The translations under genes were made by a program, and so were the position numbers. A DNA stretch of 64,000 bases from CALFVT01 sp039989855 (GTDB lineage Bacteria; Pseudomonadota; Alphaproteobacteria; Caulobacterales; Maricaulaceae), in the NCBI GenBank assembly GCA_039989855.1, contig JBDXGZ010000023.1:186001-250000 (forward strand), in the 5' to 3' direction. The notes under the pieces were generated by a model that was not told the DNA's origin, did no database searches, and was given only the letters and a program-made list of their open reading frames with translations. Of the stretch, positions 47,601 to 54,989 are shown piece after piece (position 1 is the first letter of the stretch; every line of letters begins with the position of its first letter).

Positions 47601-50600
47601 CCGTGTTATTAAGACACCAGCGTCAACTGTTGAACGCGTAATTCCAGCTGTAACCAAGCAAGTCTCTCGCCGCGTTGTGAGAACACCAGCTTCAACACAA
47701 GAACGGACAATCCCAGCGGTCACGAAGCAAGAAACGCGTCGTGTTGTTAAGGATCCTGCTCGGACTGTTGAACGGGTTATCCCAGCTGTAACTAAGCAGG
47801 TCTCTCGCCGCATCGTGAGAACACCAGCTTCAACACAAGAACGGGGTATTCCTGCGGTCACTAAAGTGGAAACACGTCGCCGCATTAAAACTCCAGCTCA
47901 AACTGTTGAGCGGGTTATCCCAGCTGTTACGAAACAGGTTACACGCCGTATCGTTAAAACACCGGCTCAGTCTATCGAGAAGGTCATTCCGGCCATCACG
48001 AAGCTCGAAACACAACGGATTGTTAAGTCACCAGCACGTACGATTGAAAAAGTCATACCTGCGGTTACTAAATCTGTGTCACGTCGTGTTGTGAAAACAC
48101 CAGGACAGACAGTCGAGCGGACAATCCCAGCTGTTACGAAGACGGAATCACGTCGTATCGTGAAGACACCGGCTCAAACTATTGAGCGTGTTGTCCCAGC
48201 GGTTACAACGCAAGTAAGCCGTCGTGTTGTTAAGACACCCGCTCAGGTACAAGAACGGACGATCCCAGCGGTCACCAAGCTTGAGCAACGTCGTGTTATT
48301 AAGACACCGTCGCAAACAGTTGAGCGTGTCATTCCAGCTGTAACCAAGCAGGTTACGCGTCGTATCGTAAGAACGCCGGCTCAAGTACAAGAGCGTGGTA
48401 TTCCAGCGGTCACGAAAGTTGAGCAGCGCCGTGTCATCAAGACACCAGCGTCAACTGTCGAGCGCGTTATCCCAGCTGTAACGAAGCAAGTCTCTCGTCG
48501 TATCGTGAAGACACCAGCTTCAACACAAGAGCGGACGGTCCCTGCGGTCACTAAGCTTGAGCAACGTCGTGTTATCAAGACGCCAGCTCAAACTGTTGAG
48601 CGTGTTATACCAGCCGTCACGAAGCAGGTTACTCGCCGCATCGTGAAGGTCCCTGCTCAAGTACAAGAGCGTGGTGTTCCAGCCGTCACTAAGACTGAAC
48701 AGCGTCGTGTCATCAAGACACCGGCTCAGACAGTCGAACGTGTTATCCCAGCTGTAACGAAGCAAGTTACTCGTCGCATCGTGAAAACTCCAGCTCAGAC
48801 ACAAGAGCGTGGTTTACCGGCTGTTACGAAGACAGAAACACGTCGCCGGATCAAAAATCCAGCACGCACTGTCGAGCGGGTTATCCCAGCTGTAACGAAG
48901 CAAGTCTCACGTCGTATCGTGAAGACACCAGCTTCTGTACAAGAACGGACAATCCCAGCGGTCACGAAGCAGGTTCAGCGCCGTATCGTACGCACACCAG
49001 CACAAGCTGTTGAGCGGACTATCCCAGCTGTAACCAAGACTGAGACACGTCGTGTTGTGAGAACTCCAGCCTCTGTATCAGAGCGGACAATCCCAGCCGT
49101 CACTAAGACTGAACAGCGCCGTGTCATTAAGACACCAGCTCAAACAGTCGAACGTGTTGTTCCAGCTGTAACTAAGCAGGTTACTCGCCGTGTTGTGCGG
49201 ACACCAGCTCAGGTACAAGAACGGACGATCCCAGCTGTAACTAAGCAGGTTACTCGCCGCGTTGTGCGGACACCAGCTCAGGTACAAGAACGGACGATCC
49301 CAGCTCGGACTAAAGCGGTCTCACGTCAGGTTGTTAAGACACCAGCACAAGTTCAAGAGCGCGTTATCCCAGCGGTAACACGTCCTGTTGAGCGTCGTGT
49401 GGTCAGAACACCAGCACAGACAGTCGAACGGGTAATTCCAGCTGTAACGAAGCAAGTGACACGCCGTGTTGTGAAGACACCAGCTCAAGTTCAAGAGCGG
49501 GTTATTCCAGCCGTCACGAAGCAGGTCACACGCCGCGTCGTGAACAATCAGGCTGCAGCGCAACAGCGCAGTATCCCGGCTGTCACGAAGACAGAAACAC
49601 GTCGTCGGATCAAAACTCCGGCACGGACTGTCGAGCGTGTCATTCCAGCGGTAACTCGTGAAGTTTCACGTCGTGTTGTTCAATCAGCTGCTCGGACTGA
49701 AGAGCGCGTCATTCCAGCGGTAACGAAGACCATCACACGTCGTGTGGTTGACCAACCTGCTGCAACTGAGCGTCGTTTGATCCCGGCTGTTTACGATACA
49801 GTCCAAGTTCGTCGTCAGGCGAATGCGGCGAGCACGGAAACAACTGTTATCCCAGCTGAGTATAGTACAATTGAGAAGCGGACGCAGATCGCTCCTGAAA
49901 AAGCCGAATGGCGTCAGGTTCTTTGTGAAGCGAATGCTAACTCGACTGTGATCTCTGCCATTCAGCGAGCTCTGAAGACACAGGGTTACTATCAAGGTAC
50001 AATTGATGGTGTTCTCGGTCAGCAGACATATAACGCTGTTGAGCAGTTCCAGAAGGCCCGCGGTCTTTCAACAGGTGGTCTAACACTGACAACTGTTGAT
50101 GCTCTCGGTGTTGATTGGCGCTCACTTGTTGGAAATGGTGGCACTTTCGGTGGCACAACAACAACAGGCTCAACTGGCTTCACAACAACCACGACAACTG
50201 GATTTACATCTGGTCAGACGGTTTCAGGTGGAACGACTTCCCTCACCGTAAATGGTGCAAGCTACACAATCCTTTCAAATGGTCAGGTGCAAAACGCTTC
50301 AGGCGCAATCATCGGCTATATTGATGGATCAGGTAACCTTGTTGGATCGAACGGAAGCATTATCGCTCGCTCAGTCGTAAGTCTCTCAGGTAGTGGCTTT
50401 GGAGCGGGATCGTTCGGTAACGGTATCTCTGGTGCCTCTGGAACAGCAGGGAGTGTTATCTCTGGTGCTTCTGGGTCAGCCGGTAGCGTTATCTCTGGTG
50501 CCTCTGGTTCATTCAGCAACGGCATCTCTGGTGCGGCAGGATCAGCTGGTAGCGCGATATCAGGCGCCACAAGCGGCGGTATCTCAGCAGGCGGCTTCAC

Positions 50601-50718
50601 TGTTCGCGGCGACGGATCTGTTGTGAATGGCTCAGGTCTCGTCATTGGCCGAGTTGATGGAAGCGGGAACATCGTAGATGCCTCTGGTAACATCATTGGT
50701 CGTGTGAACCCACGCTAG
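41605..50718 (+). CDS. Giant secreted repeat protein with acidic and basic 23-residue arrays and a peptidoglycan-binding-like domain
   Basis: From the ATG at 41605 the protein has 3037 residues. It begins with a clear signal peptide (MKRTLLLASSVAVLAAPTIA). Arm 1 starts at C33 (FARVIVPAQY), has two 23-residue units, an insert with two TYTI...GNLVGSNGS motifs, then 52 acidic units (PAVYETVTETVVVQEASTEL; alternate form VVVQPQSVTYE) to EEW at 1416. Arm 2 starts at C1467, has three units, an insert with DSNRDGADDRDG, then about 50 units, mostly basic (PAVTKQVTRRVVKTPAQTVE), to EWRQVLCE (C2774). A PG_binding_1-like domain (IQRALKTQGYYQGTIDG) and a Gly/Ser-rich tail with further GNIV/GNLV motifs follow. 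As I recall, short proteins with this layout exist in marine bacteria; this one is enormously expanded. An earlier in-frame ATG at 41515 would bury the signal peptide. Confidence 0.9.
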   Translation: MKRTLLLASSVAVLAAPTIAQELPPGNPLPGECFARVIVPAQYEISTEQVVLRQSSEEIRKIPGRYETVTEQVLVQEPSYEIVPVGSAPGTRLVPGRGTLKVTTNGTTYTIDSSRNLLNAAGARIGTVDQSGNLVGSNGSIIASNAVDPLTMIGTASGATTTVAIGGNTYRVAADRTVRNSSGTRVGTIDAGGNIVRSSGGAVIARNAVNSYVNASGRVSNAALPTYRTVSETVVVQEASTELVVIPAVYGTTTETVVVQPQSVEYSVVPAEYETYQDTVVVQEASSELVTVPASFQSVTDTVVVQEASTELVTIPATFENVTETVVVQPQSVSYETIPAVYETVTENVTVQEASTELVTIPATYETVANTAVVQESSTELVTIPPVFETVTETVVVQDASTELVTIPAVFENVTETVVVQPQTVTYETIPAVYETVGETVVVQEASSELVTSPPVYESVGETVVVQEASTALETVPPVFETVAETVVVQEATTELVTIPAVYETVTDTVVVQPQSVDYTVVPAEYETYQETIVVQDASTDLVTIPATFETVTETVVVQPQSVEYAVIPATFETVGETIVVQDASTSLVSVPPVFETVTDTVVVQPQTVEYAVVPATYETVSEPIVVQEASTDLVTIPATFETVTDTVVVQPQSVEYVSVPAVYETVGETIVVQDASTDLVTIPPVFETVTDTVVVQPQTVEYAVVPPVYETVSEPILVQEASTELVTIPATFETVTETVVVQPQSVTYETIPAVFETVGETIVVQEASTELVNVPPVFETVNETFVVQPQSVTYEVVPPVYETVQVPVIVQEATTESVTVPAVYETVTDTVVVQPQTVEYALVPATYETYQDTVVVQEASTDLVTIPPVFETVTETVVVQPQSVTYESIPATFETVSETIVVQEASTELVTVPAVYETVSETVVVQPQSVDYVSVPAVYETVGETIVVQEASTELVTIPPVFETVTETVVVQPQSVTYESVPAVFETVGETIVVQEASTELVTVPPVFETVSETVVVQPQSVTYESVPATYRTVDEVIVVQEASTELVTVPAVFETVSETVVVQPQTVTYETVPAVYETVSEPVVVQEASTELVTIPATFTTVTETVVVQEASTELASVPAQYETVAETVVAQEGSTELVTVPAVFETVTDTVVVQPQSVDYQVVPAEYETYQDTVVVQEASTELVTVPPVFETVTETVVVQEASTELVTIPAVFDTVSETVVVKEATTELVAIPATYNTVQDVVVVQPQSVAYDVIPAEFETYQDTIVVQEASTELVPVPATYTTVTETMVAQEATTELVAIPPVYETVSETIVIQPQTVEYVTIPAKFETRNESYIAQDAADQLVVIPAQYETVTDVVVKQEASTRLEIVPATYRTETQTITVQEQSVDIDVIPAVYENRTERVLIAPAREEWKPGSQAINSGAFAGGRVNSSTTGQFTVFNGISEQTVQSTQTIVAQTGEILCRVLIPAQYKTITKRVVKTPARTVERTIPAVTKQVTRRVVDREATVREVALPPVTETVTRRIVRTPARTMSYAEARTAGLLDRAQGLGLNSGGTIRGFVDSNRDGADDRDGLSRAAASAADRDGKSRGNGGNFGQKISSYSTKVVSEQAQVVERVIPAVTKTITRRVVKTPAQTQERVIPAVTQAITRRVVDRPASTQERSVPAVTKTETRRRVKTPARTVERVIPAVTRTVERRVVDRPASTQERVIPAVTKTETRRIVKTPASTQERVVPAVTQQITRRVVRTPAQTQERSVPAVTKTETRRRIKNPARTVERVIPAVTKQVSRRIVRTPAQTVEKVVPAVTQQRQRRVVRTPASTVERVVPAVTQQVTRRVVDRPASTQERVIPAVTKLEQRRVIKTPATTVERVVPAVTKQVTRRVVKTPATVSERTIPAITKVEKRRVIDTPASTVERVVPAVTKQVTRRVVKTPAQTQERTIPAVTKTETRRVVKTPAQTVERVVPAVTKQVTRRVVRTPAQVQERTIPAITKTEQRRVIKTPASTVERVIPAVTKQVSRRVVRTPASTQERTIPAVTKQETRRVVKDPARTVERVIPAVTKQVSRRIVRTPASTQERGIPAVTKVETRRRIKTPAQTVERVIPAVTKQVTRRIVKTPAQSIEKVIPAITKLETQRIVKSPARTIEKVIPAVTKSVSRRVVKTPGQTVERTIPAVTKTESRRIVKTPAQTIERVVPAVTTQVSRRVVKTPAQVQERTIPAVTKLEQRRVIKTPSQTVERVIPAVTKQVTRRIVRTPAQVQERGIPAVTKVEQRRVIKTPASTVERVIPAVTKQVSRRIVKTPASTQERTVPAVTKLEQRRVIKTPAQTVERVIPAVTKQVTRRIVKVPAQVQERGVPAVTKTEQRRVIKTPAQTVERVIPAVTKQVTRRIVKTPAQTQERGLPAVTKTETRRRIKNPARTVERVIPAVTKQVSRRIVKTPASVQERTIPAVTKQVQRRIVRTPAQAVERTIPAVTKTETRRVVRTPASVSERTIPAVTKTEQRRVIKTPAQTVERVVPAVTKQVTRRVVRTPAQVQERTIPAVTKQVTRRVVRTPAQVQERTIPARTKAVSRQVVKTPAQVQERVIPAVTRPVERRVVRTPAQTVERVIPAVTKQVTRRVVKTPAQVQERVIPAVTKQVTRRVVNNQAAAQQRSIPAVTKTETRRRIKTPARTVERVIPAVTREVSRRVVQSAARTEERVIPAVTKTITRRVVDQPAATERRLIPAVYDTVQVRRQANAASTETTVIPAEYSTIEKRTQIAPEKAEWRQVLCEANANSTVISAIQRALKTQGYYQGTIDGVLGQQTYNAVEQFQKARGLSTGGLTLTTVDALGVDWRSLVGNGGTFGGTTTTGSTGFTTTTTTGFTSGQTVSGGTTSLTVNGASYTILSNGQVQNASGAIIGYIDGSGNLVGSNGSIIARSVVSLSGSGFGAGSFGNGISGASGTAGSVISGASGSAGSVISGASGSFSNGISGAAGSAGSAISGATSGGISAGGFTVRGDGSVVNGSGLVIGRVDGSGNIVDASGNIIGRVNPR
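42277..45852 (+). repeat. Acidic array: 52 tandem 69-bp (23-residue) units
   Basis: Units run P-[AP]-x-[YF]-E-T-V...VVVQ...; many alternate between QEASTEL and QPQSVEY types, giving a 46-residue higher-order period. Lys and Arg are almost absent until the last units. Codons differ between units, so most copies are old. Confidence 0.92.
46471..49911 (+). repeat. Basic array: about 50 tandem 69-bp (23-residue) units
   Basis: Units run P-A-V-T-K...RR-V/I-V-K-T-P-A...ERVI, also 23 residues long and in register with the acidic unit (PAV, VT, VV, A-T and final I positions match). The last two units (PAVYDTV, PAEYSTI) revert to the acidic-array style before EWRQVLCE. Confidence 0.92.
49162..49299 (+). 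repeat. Near-identical 69-bp tandem duplication
   Basis: Bases 49162-49230 and 49231-49299 differ at one position by my reading (a T/C change in an Arg codon). This is a recent unit duplication inside the basic array. Confidence 0.9.
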
Positions 50719-50741
50719 GCAATCGCCTAAATCAAAATAAG

Positions 50742-50769
50742 AAACCCCGCGTTATTGACGCGGGGTTTT
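50742..50769 (+). terminator. Terminator of the giant repeat gene
   Basis: AAACCCCGCG-TTATTGA-CGCGGGGTTT is a perfect ten-base stem followed by T-rich sequence, 23 bases after the stop. Confidence 0.92.
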
Positions 50770-50853
50770 CTCTTAGAGGAACCCTCTAAGGACCCACGTA
50801 AATAGACAGATAGAATAGAGGTAAATGAGGTTATCTTTCCCCTCGCCTTTCCG

Positions 50854-50881
50854 TTGACATACACCGACTCATCTGTATATA
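50854..50881 (+). promoter_or_regulatory. Promoter of rplU-rpmA
   Basis: TTGACA at 50854-50859 and TATATA at 50876-50881 with a 16-base spacer. The transcript would have a leader of about 110 bases before rplU. Confidence 0.75.
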
Positions 50882-50996
50882 TGCGCGCTGAAATGGCAGC
50901 CCCAAGCCTTAAACGGTGGCGTGCGGCCTTAATTGATTTTTATAATGAATGGCTATATGGACATGCTCCATTCGTCATCACTAAAGGGTAAATGAC

Positions 50997-51308
50997 ATGT
51001 TTGCAGTCATCCAAACAGGCGGAAAGCAATATAAAGTCGCCAAAGACGACATCATTATTGTTGAAAAGCTTGATACAGAGACCGGTAAAACCGTCTCTTT
51101 CAAAGACGTTCTACTTTGCGGCAAAGAGGGCGACGTTAAAGTCGGCGCTCCACTTGTTAAAGGTGCTGAAGTCAAAGGCGAAGTCATTGAACAACGTAAG
51201 GGCGACAAAGTCCTCGTCTTCAAAAAGAAGCGTCGTCAAAATTACCGTCGTAAGCGCGGTCATCGTCAAAACGAAACTGTGATTAAAATCACAGCGGTTA
51301 AAGGTTAA
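50997..51308 (+). CDS. rplU: 50S ribosomal protein L21
   Basis: The 103-residue protein is canonical (MFAVIQTGGKQYKV at the N-terminus; KKKRRQNYRRKRGHRQ rRNA-binding loop near the C-terminus). It has an AAGGG ribosome site and pairs with rpmA as usual. Confidence 0.98.
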   Translation: MFAVIQTGGKQYKVAKDDIIIVEKLDTETGKTVSFKDVLLCGKEGDVKVGAPLVKGAEVKGEVIEQRKGDKVLVFKKKRRQNYRRKRGHRQNETVIKITAVKG

Positions 51309-51353
51309 GCGACCCGTTCTTAGAACGTTGGTCCTTCAGAATAGGAGACTAAA

Positions 51354-51623
51354 ATGGCTCATAAAAAAGCAGGTGGTTCATCCAATAACGGTCGCGACTC
51401 AGCAGGCCGTCGATTAGGCGTTAAAAAATATGGCGGCGAAGTTGTCATTCCAGGCAATATTATTGTCCGTCAACGTGGAACAAAATTCTATCCAGGTGGA
51501 AATGTAGGTATGGGCAAAGACCATACTCTCTTCGCAACGTCAGAAGGCCGCGTCGAATTTTCAAAGAAACGTGACAACCGTACATATGTGACGGTAGCTC
51601 CACTGGCAAACGCAGCAGAATAG
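51354..51623 (+). CDS. rpmA: 50S ribosomal protein L27
   Basis: The 89-residue protein starts MAHKKAGGSSNNGRDS, whose N-terminal arm reaches the peptidyl-transferase centre, and has the usual GTKFYPGGNVGMGKDHTLFA motif. GGAG precedes the start. A terminator follows. Confidence 0.98.
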   Translation: MAHKKAGGSSNNGRDSAGRRLGVKKYGGEVVIPGNIIVRQRGTKFYPGGNVGMGKDHTLFATSEGRVEFSKKRDNRTYVTVAPLANAAE

Positions 51624-51669
51624 CGCGATCCAATTACATACGGATCGCAACGCGGTCCGAACAATACAG

Positions 51670-51698
51670 GGAAATCGGTCCGCCGATTTCCTTTTTTT
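51670..51698 (+). terminator. Terminator of rplU-rpmA
   Basis: GGAAATCGG-TCCG-CCGATTTCC followed by seven or more Ts. A second hairpin (GCGATCC...GGATCGC) lies directly after the stop. Confidence 0.93.
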
Positions 51699-51740
51699 TA
51701 TCCCTGAACCTCACGCCCAGTACATAAAGGGGGGGAACAG

Positions 51741-52355
51741 ATGACAGAGAACACAACACATAATATGGGGTTACCTGAGACTATTCATGGAACCACTCTC
51801 ACCCTACGCCCTTTACGGTTAAGCGATGCCGCGCGATTTTCTGAATATGCTAATGACATGGAAGTCGCACGCATGACAGGCACAATCCCGTGCCACTTCC
51901 CCCTACTCGCAGCTGAATTTAGACTTATGTATATGGCGTCACAGACACGACGCGGCTTAGCTTATAATTATGCTATAACAAAGTGCGCTGACGATGAGCT
52001 AATCGGCATTGCCAGCTTATTTCGCGCCTCACAAGATGATATATTCGAGCTTGGCTATTCGATCGCCAAATCCGCATGGGGGCATGGCTATGCCACCACA
52101 TCGGCTCAGATGCTGATAAAGGCGGCAAATGCCCACCTTGGTATCACACGCCTAAAGGCTGGCGTCTTTGCGGATAATCCTGCGAGTCTAAGGGTGTTGC
52201 AAAAACTCGGTTTCGAGCAACAGGGGCCTATAGATATGTTTTTCTCGATGGCTCGATTGAAAAAAGCCCCCTCGATCAACCTCGTCCTTAAGCTGACAGA
52301 TAAGCTACAAACAAGCGGCACGGCCTCGGCAACCGTCATGCGAATTGTTAAGTGA
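51741..52355 (+). CDS. GNAT acetyltransferase, RimJ/RimL-like
   Basis: The 204-residue protein has the GNAT fold of the ribosomal-protein-alanine acetyltransferase group: LTLRPLRLSDAARFSEYAND at the start, ELGYSIAKSAWGHGYATTSA as acetyl-CoA motif and DNPASLRVLQKLGFEQQG at the end. The substrate is unknown. It overlaps the next GNAT gene's earliest possible start by four bases. It probably heads the long operon through obgE. Confidence 0.88.
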   Translation: MTENTTHNMGLPETIHGTTLTLRPLRLSDAARFSEYANDMEVARMTGTIPCHFPLLAAEFRLMYMASQTRRGLAYNYAITKCADDELIGIASLFRASQDDIFELGYSIAKSAWGHGYATTSAQMLIKAANAHLGITRLKAGVFADNPASLRVLQKLGFEQQGPIDMFFSMARLKKAPSINLVLKLTDKLQTSGTASATVMRIVK

Positions 52356-52363
52356 AGACAATA

Positions 52364-52789
52364 ATGGACATATCAACGAAGCTATCAGTGCCCTCTGCCC
52401 AAGATTTCGTTCGCTTGCGAGACGATACCACATGGGGCAGCATTACACAGGAAGATGCTCAAAAGGCTTTGGATAACAGTCTCTTAGGCGTGCATTTACG
52501 TCAAAACAGGGAGACCATCGCTATGTGCCGCCTTGTGGGGGACGGCGTGTTTAATGTTTACATTCAGGATGTGATTGTTAAACCCTCTCTCCGAGGAAAG
52601 GGCTTAGGCCAAAAAATGCTAATAACATTGATAAACCATATGAAAAACAGCCTACCGACGACATGTACCGTCGGTTTAATGGCTGCCTATGAGCAAGATG
52701 GGTTTTATACGCGGCTTGGGTTTACACTTCGTCCTCACTCAAAGGCTGGCGCAGGTATGACCGCCTCATTAGAAGATTTGCTGTCATGA
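52364..52789 (+). CDS. GNAT family N-acetyltransferase
   Basis: The 141-residue protein has the acetyl-CoA loop VKPSLRGKGLGQKMLI and a C-terminal QDGFYTRLGFTLRP motif. The small arylalkylamine/aminoglycoside-type GNAT fold fits; the substrate is unknown. The ATG at 52364 was chosen; a GTG at 52352 overlapping the preceding stop would add four residues. Its end overlaps obgE by four bases. Confidence 0.85.
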   Translation: MDISTKLSVPSAQDFVRLRDDTTWGSITQEDAQKALDNSLLGVHLRQNRETIAMCRLVGDGVFNVYIQDVIVKPSLRGKGLGQKMLITLINHMKNSLPTTCTVGLMAAYEQDGFYTRLGFTLRPHSKAGAGMTASLEDLLS

Positions 52790-53868
52790 AGTTCCTCGAT
52801 CAAGCCAAAATATTTGTACGCTCAGGCAATGGCGGTGCAGGAAGTGTTTCCTTTCGCCGTGAAAAATACATTGCCTTTGGTGGCCCCAATGGGGGTGACG
52901 GCGGTAAAGGCGGCGATGTTTGGATCGTGGCCACACGCGACCTCAACACGCTGATTGATTACCGTTATAAGCAGCATTTCAAAGCGGGTACGGGACACCA
53001 CGGTATGGGCCGAGACCGCTCTGGCCACGCCGGGGAAGATGTCGAACTGCGCGTACCTGTCGGCACGCAAATCATCGATGATGAAACCGATGAAGTGCTG
53101 ATTGATATGACAGAGGAAGGGCAAAAAACCCTCCTTGCTAAAGGCGGCAATGGCGGCTGGGGCAATGCGCGGTTTAAATCCTCAACCAACCAAGCGCCGC
53201 GTAATGCGAACCCCGGTGAACTCGGCGAAGAAAAGTGGGTTTGGCTGCGTCTTAAATTGATTGCTGACGCAGGCCTCGTCGGGCTACCCAATGCAGGTAA
53301 ATCGACATTCCTGTCAACTGTGACAGCGGCCACGCCGAAAACGGCAGACTATCCCTTTACCACGCTGCATCCACATTTGGGCGTTGTAAACCTAGGCGCG
53401 GCAGAGCGTTTCGTTCTGGCTGACCTGCCTGGGTTAATCGAAGGCGCGAGCGAAGGCGCAGGCCTCGGCCACCGCTTCCTCGGTCATGTCGAACGCTGCG
53501 CAGCGATCATTCACTTGGTGGACGGAACCGCCGATAACCCTGCGGAAGATTACCAAATTATCCGAAATGAATTGATCAATTATGATGCAGGCCTCACCGA
53601 AAAACCAGAAATCGTCCTGATCACAAAATGCGACTCCATTGATCCTGATAAAATCAGCGGCATACAAGCCGAGGTCGAAACCTTGTGCGGACAAACACCC
53701 CTACTCATTTCATCCGTTGCACAACAAGGGTTAAAGCCCGTTCTTTCCGCTGTGTTCCAACATGTATCTCTAAGGCGGCAGGCAGAAAAAGCGGTGCGGG
53801 ACGCGCGCAGAGAGGCTGAAGACATTGCAGCAGGCCTCAAAGAAAAGAAAAACGGATGGCAACCTTAA
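52786..53868 (+). CDS. obgE: GTPase Obg/CgtA
   Basis: The 360-residue ribosome-assembly GTPase has the glycine-rich Obg domain (SGNGGAGSVSFRREK, GGPNGGDGGKGGDV) and a G domain with GLPNAGKST, DLPGLIEGA and ITKCD. It has no C-terminal OCT domain; it ends in a short charged helix. Its ATG overlaps the preceding stop, and its end overlaps proB by 13 bases. The order obgE-proB-proA-nadD-rsfS-rlmH is conserved in alphaproteobacteria. Confidence 0.97.
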   Translation: MKFLDQAKIFVRSGNGGAGSVSFRREKYIAFGGPNGGDGGKGGDVWIVATRDLNTLIDYRYKQHFKAGTGHHGMGRDRSGHAGEDVELRVPVGTQIIDDETDEVLIDMTEEGQKTLLAKGGNGGWGNARFKSSTNQAPRNANPGELGEEKWVWLRLKLIADAGLVGLPNAGKSTFLSTVTAATPKTADYPFTTLHPHLGVVNLGAAERFVLADLPGLIEGASEGAGLGHRFLGHVERCAAIIHLVDGTADNPAEDYQIIRNELINYDAGLTEKPEIVLITKCDSIDPDKISGIQAEVETLCGQTPLLISSVAQQGLKPVLSAVFQHVSLRRQAEKAVRDARREAEDIAAGLKEKKNGWQP

Positions 53869-54989
53869 ATCCATTCACCTCTGCAAAGCGTCTTGTCGTC
53901 AAGATTGGCTCAGCCCAACTCGTAGATCCTGAGACGGGTGAGCTGAGAACCAAATGGCTAGGTGCGCTCGCAGTTGATATAAAAAAACTTCACAAACAAG
54001 GTGTAGAGGTCATTCTCGTTTCATCTGGCGCCATAGCCCTTGGTCGCGGACGTTTGGGCATGATTGGCCAAACTCTAAGCCTGTCGCAAAAGCAAGCCTG
54101 CGCGGCCACAGGACAATCGCTTTTAACGCGCCACTATGAAGACGCCCTCGCCGCCCATGAGTTGAACACGGCGCAAGCCCTCTTAACCCTAAACGATACG
54201 GAAAATAGACGGCGCTGGCTCAATGCTAGGTCAACCCTTGAGACTCTCTTGGGTCTTGACGTGATTCCCATCATCAATGAAAATGATACCGTTTCGACCA
54301 TTGAAATTCGTTACGGTGATAATGACCGCCTTGCGGCACGAACGGCACAGATGCTCAGTGCTGATACGCTCATTTTACTCAGCGATATTGACGGGCTTTA
54401 TACCCAAGACCCGCGTAATAACCCTGACGCTCAACATATAGAAATCATTGAGACCATAGATGATGATATCATAAAAATGGGCGGCGGCGCAAACCAAAGC
54501 TCTGGCATTGGAACGGGCGGCATGGCGACAAAGCTCCTCGCGGCACAAATCGCGCAAGGAGCGGGCTGCCATATGGCGATTATGGATGGTCGAGAGTTAT
54601 CGCCTCTATCACGGCTTATGCAAGGCGCTAAAGCTACATGGTTTAAAGCCGCTATCAGTCCAAAAAATGCGCGCGACCAATGGATTTCTGGAACAATTAA
54701 TCCTCGCGGCACACTGACGATAGATACCGGCGCAGAAGCCGCTCTGAATAGAGGAAAGTCCTTACTCTCCGCTGGAGTGGTCGCCGTTGAGGGCGAGTTT
54801 GAAAAAGGCGATACAGTATCCGTTGTTAATCAAGGCGGCGAGATATGTGGCCATGGCCTCGTCGCTTATGATAGTGTTGAAGCGCGTCGAATCATGGGCC
54901 AAAAATCACAAGATGCCGCGCTAGACTTAGGCTATGATAAGGTTCACCCTATTATTCACCGTGACAACCTCGTTTGGGAGCCATCATGA
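53856..54989 (+). CDS. proB: Glutamate 5-kinase
   Basis: The 377-residue enzyme starts proline synthesis by phosphorylating glutamate. The kinase domain shows LVVKIGSAQLV, VSSGAIALGRGRLG, INENDTVST and DIDGLYTQDPR, and GGMATKLLAA. A C-terminal PUA domain (from about residue 280) is present. It overlaps obgE and proA, so translation is coupled. Confidence 0.97.
   Translation: MATLNPFTSAKRLVVKIGSAQLVDPETGELRTKWLGALAVDIKKLHKQGVEVILVSSGAIALGRGRLGMIGQTLSLSQKQACAATGQSLLTRHYEDALAAHELNTAQALLTLNDTENRRRWLNARSTLETLLGLDVIPIINENDTVSTIEIRYGDNDRLAARTAQMLSADTLILLSDIDGLYTQDPRNNPDAQHIEIIETIDDDIIKMGGGANQSSGIGTGGMATKLLAAQIAQGAGCHMAIMDGRELSPLSRLMQGAKATWFKAAISPKNARDQWISGTINPRGTLTIDTGAEAALNRGKSLLSAGVVAVEGEFEKGDTVSVVNQGGEICGHGLVAYDSVEARRIMGQKSQDAALDLGYDKVHPIIHRDNLVWEPS

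Noticed and set aside
42277..49911. The regularly spaced 69-bp repeats as a possible CRISPR array
   Set aside because: The repeats are contiguous, coding in one continuous frame, variable at synonymous sites and have no unique spacers; no cas genes are present.
42529..49995. Many antisense and alternate-frame open frames of 60-135 codons within the giant repeat gene
   Set aside because: They are low-complexity shadows created by the 69-bp periodicity, lack start signals and do not resemble protein families.
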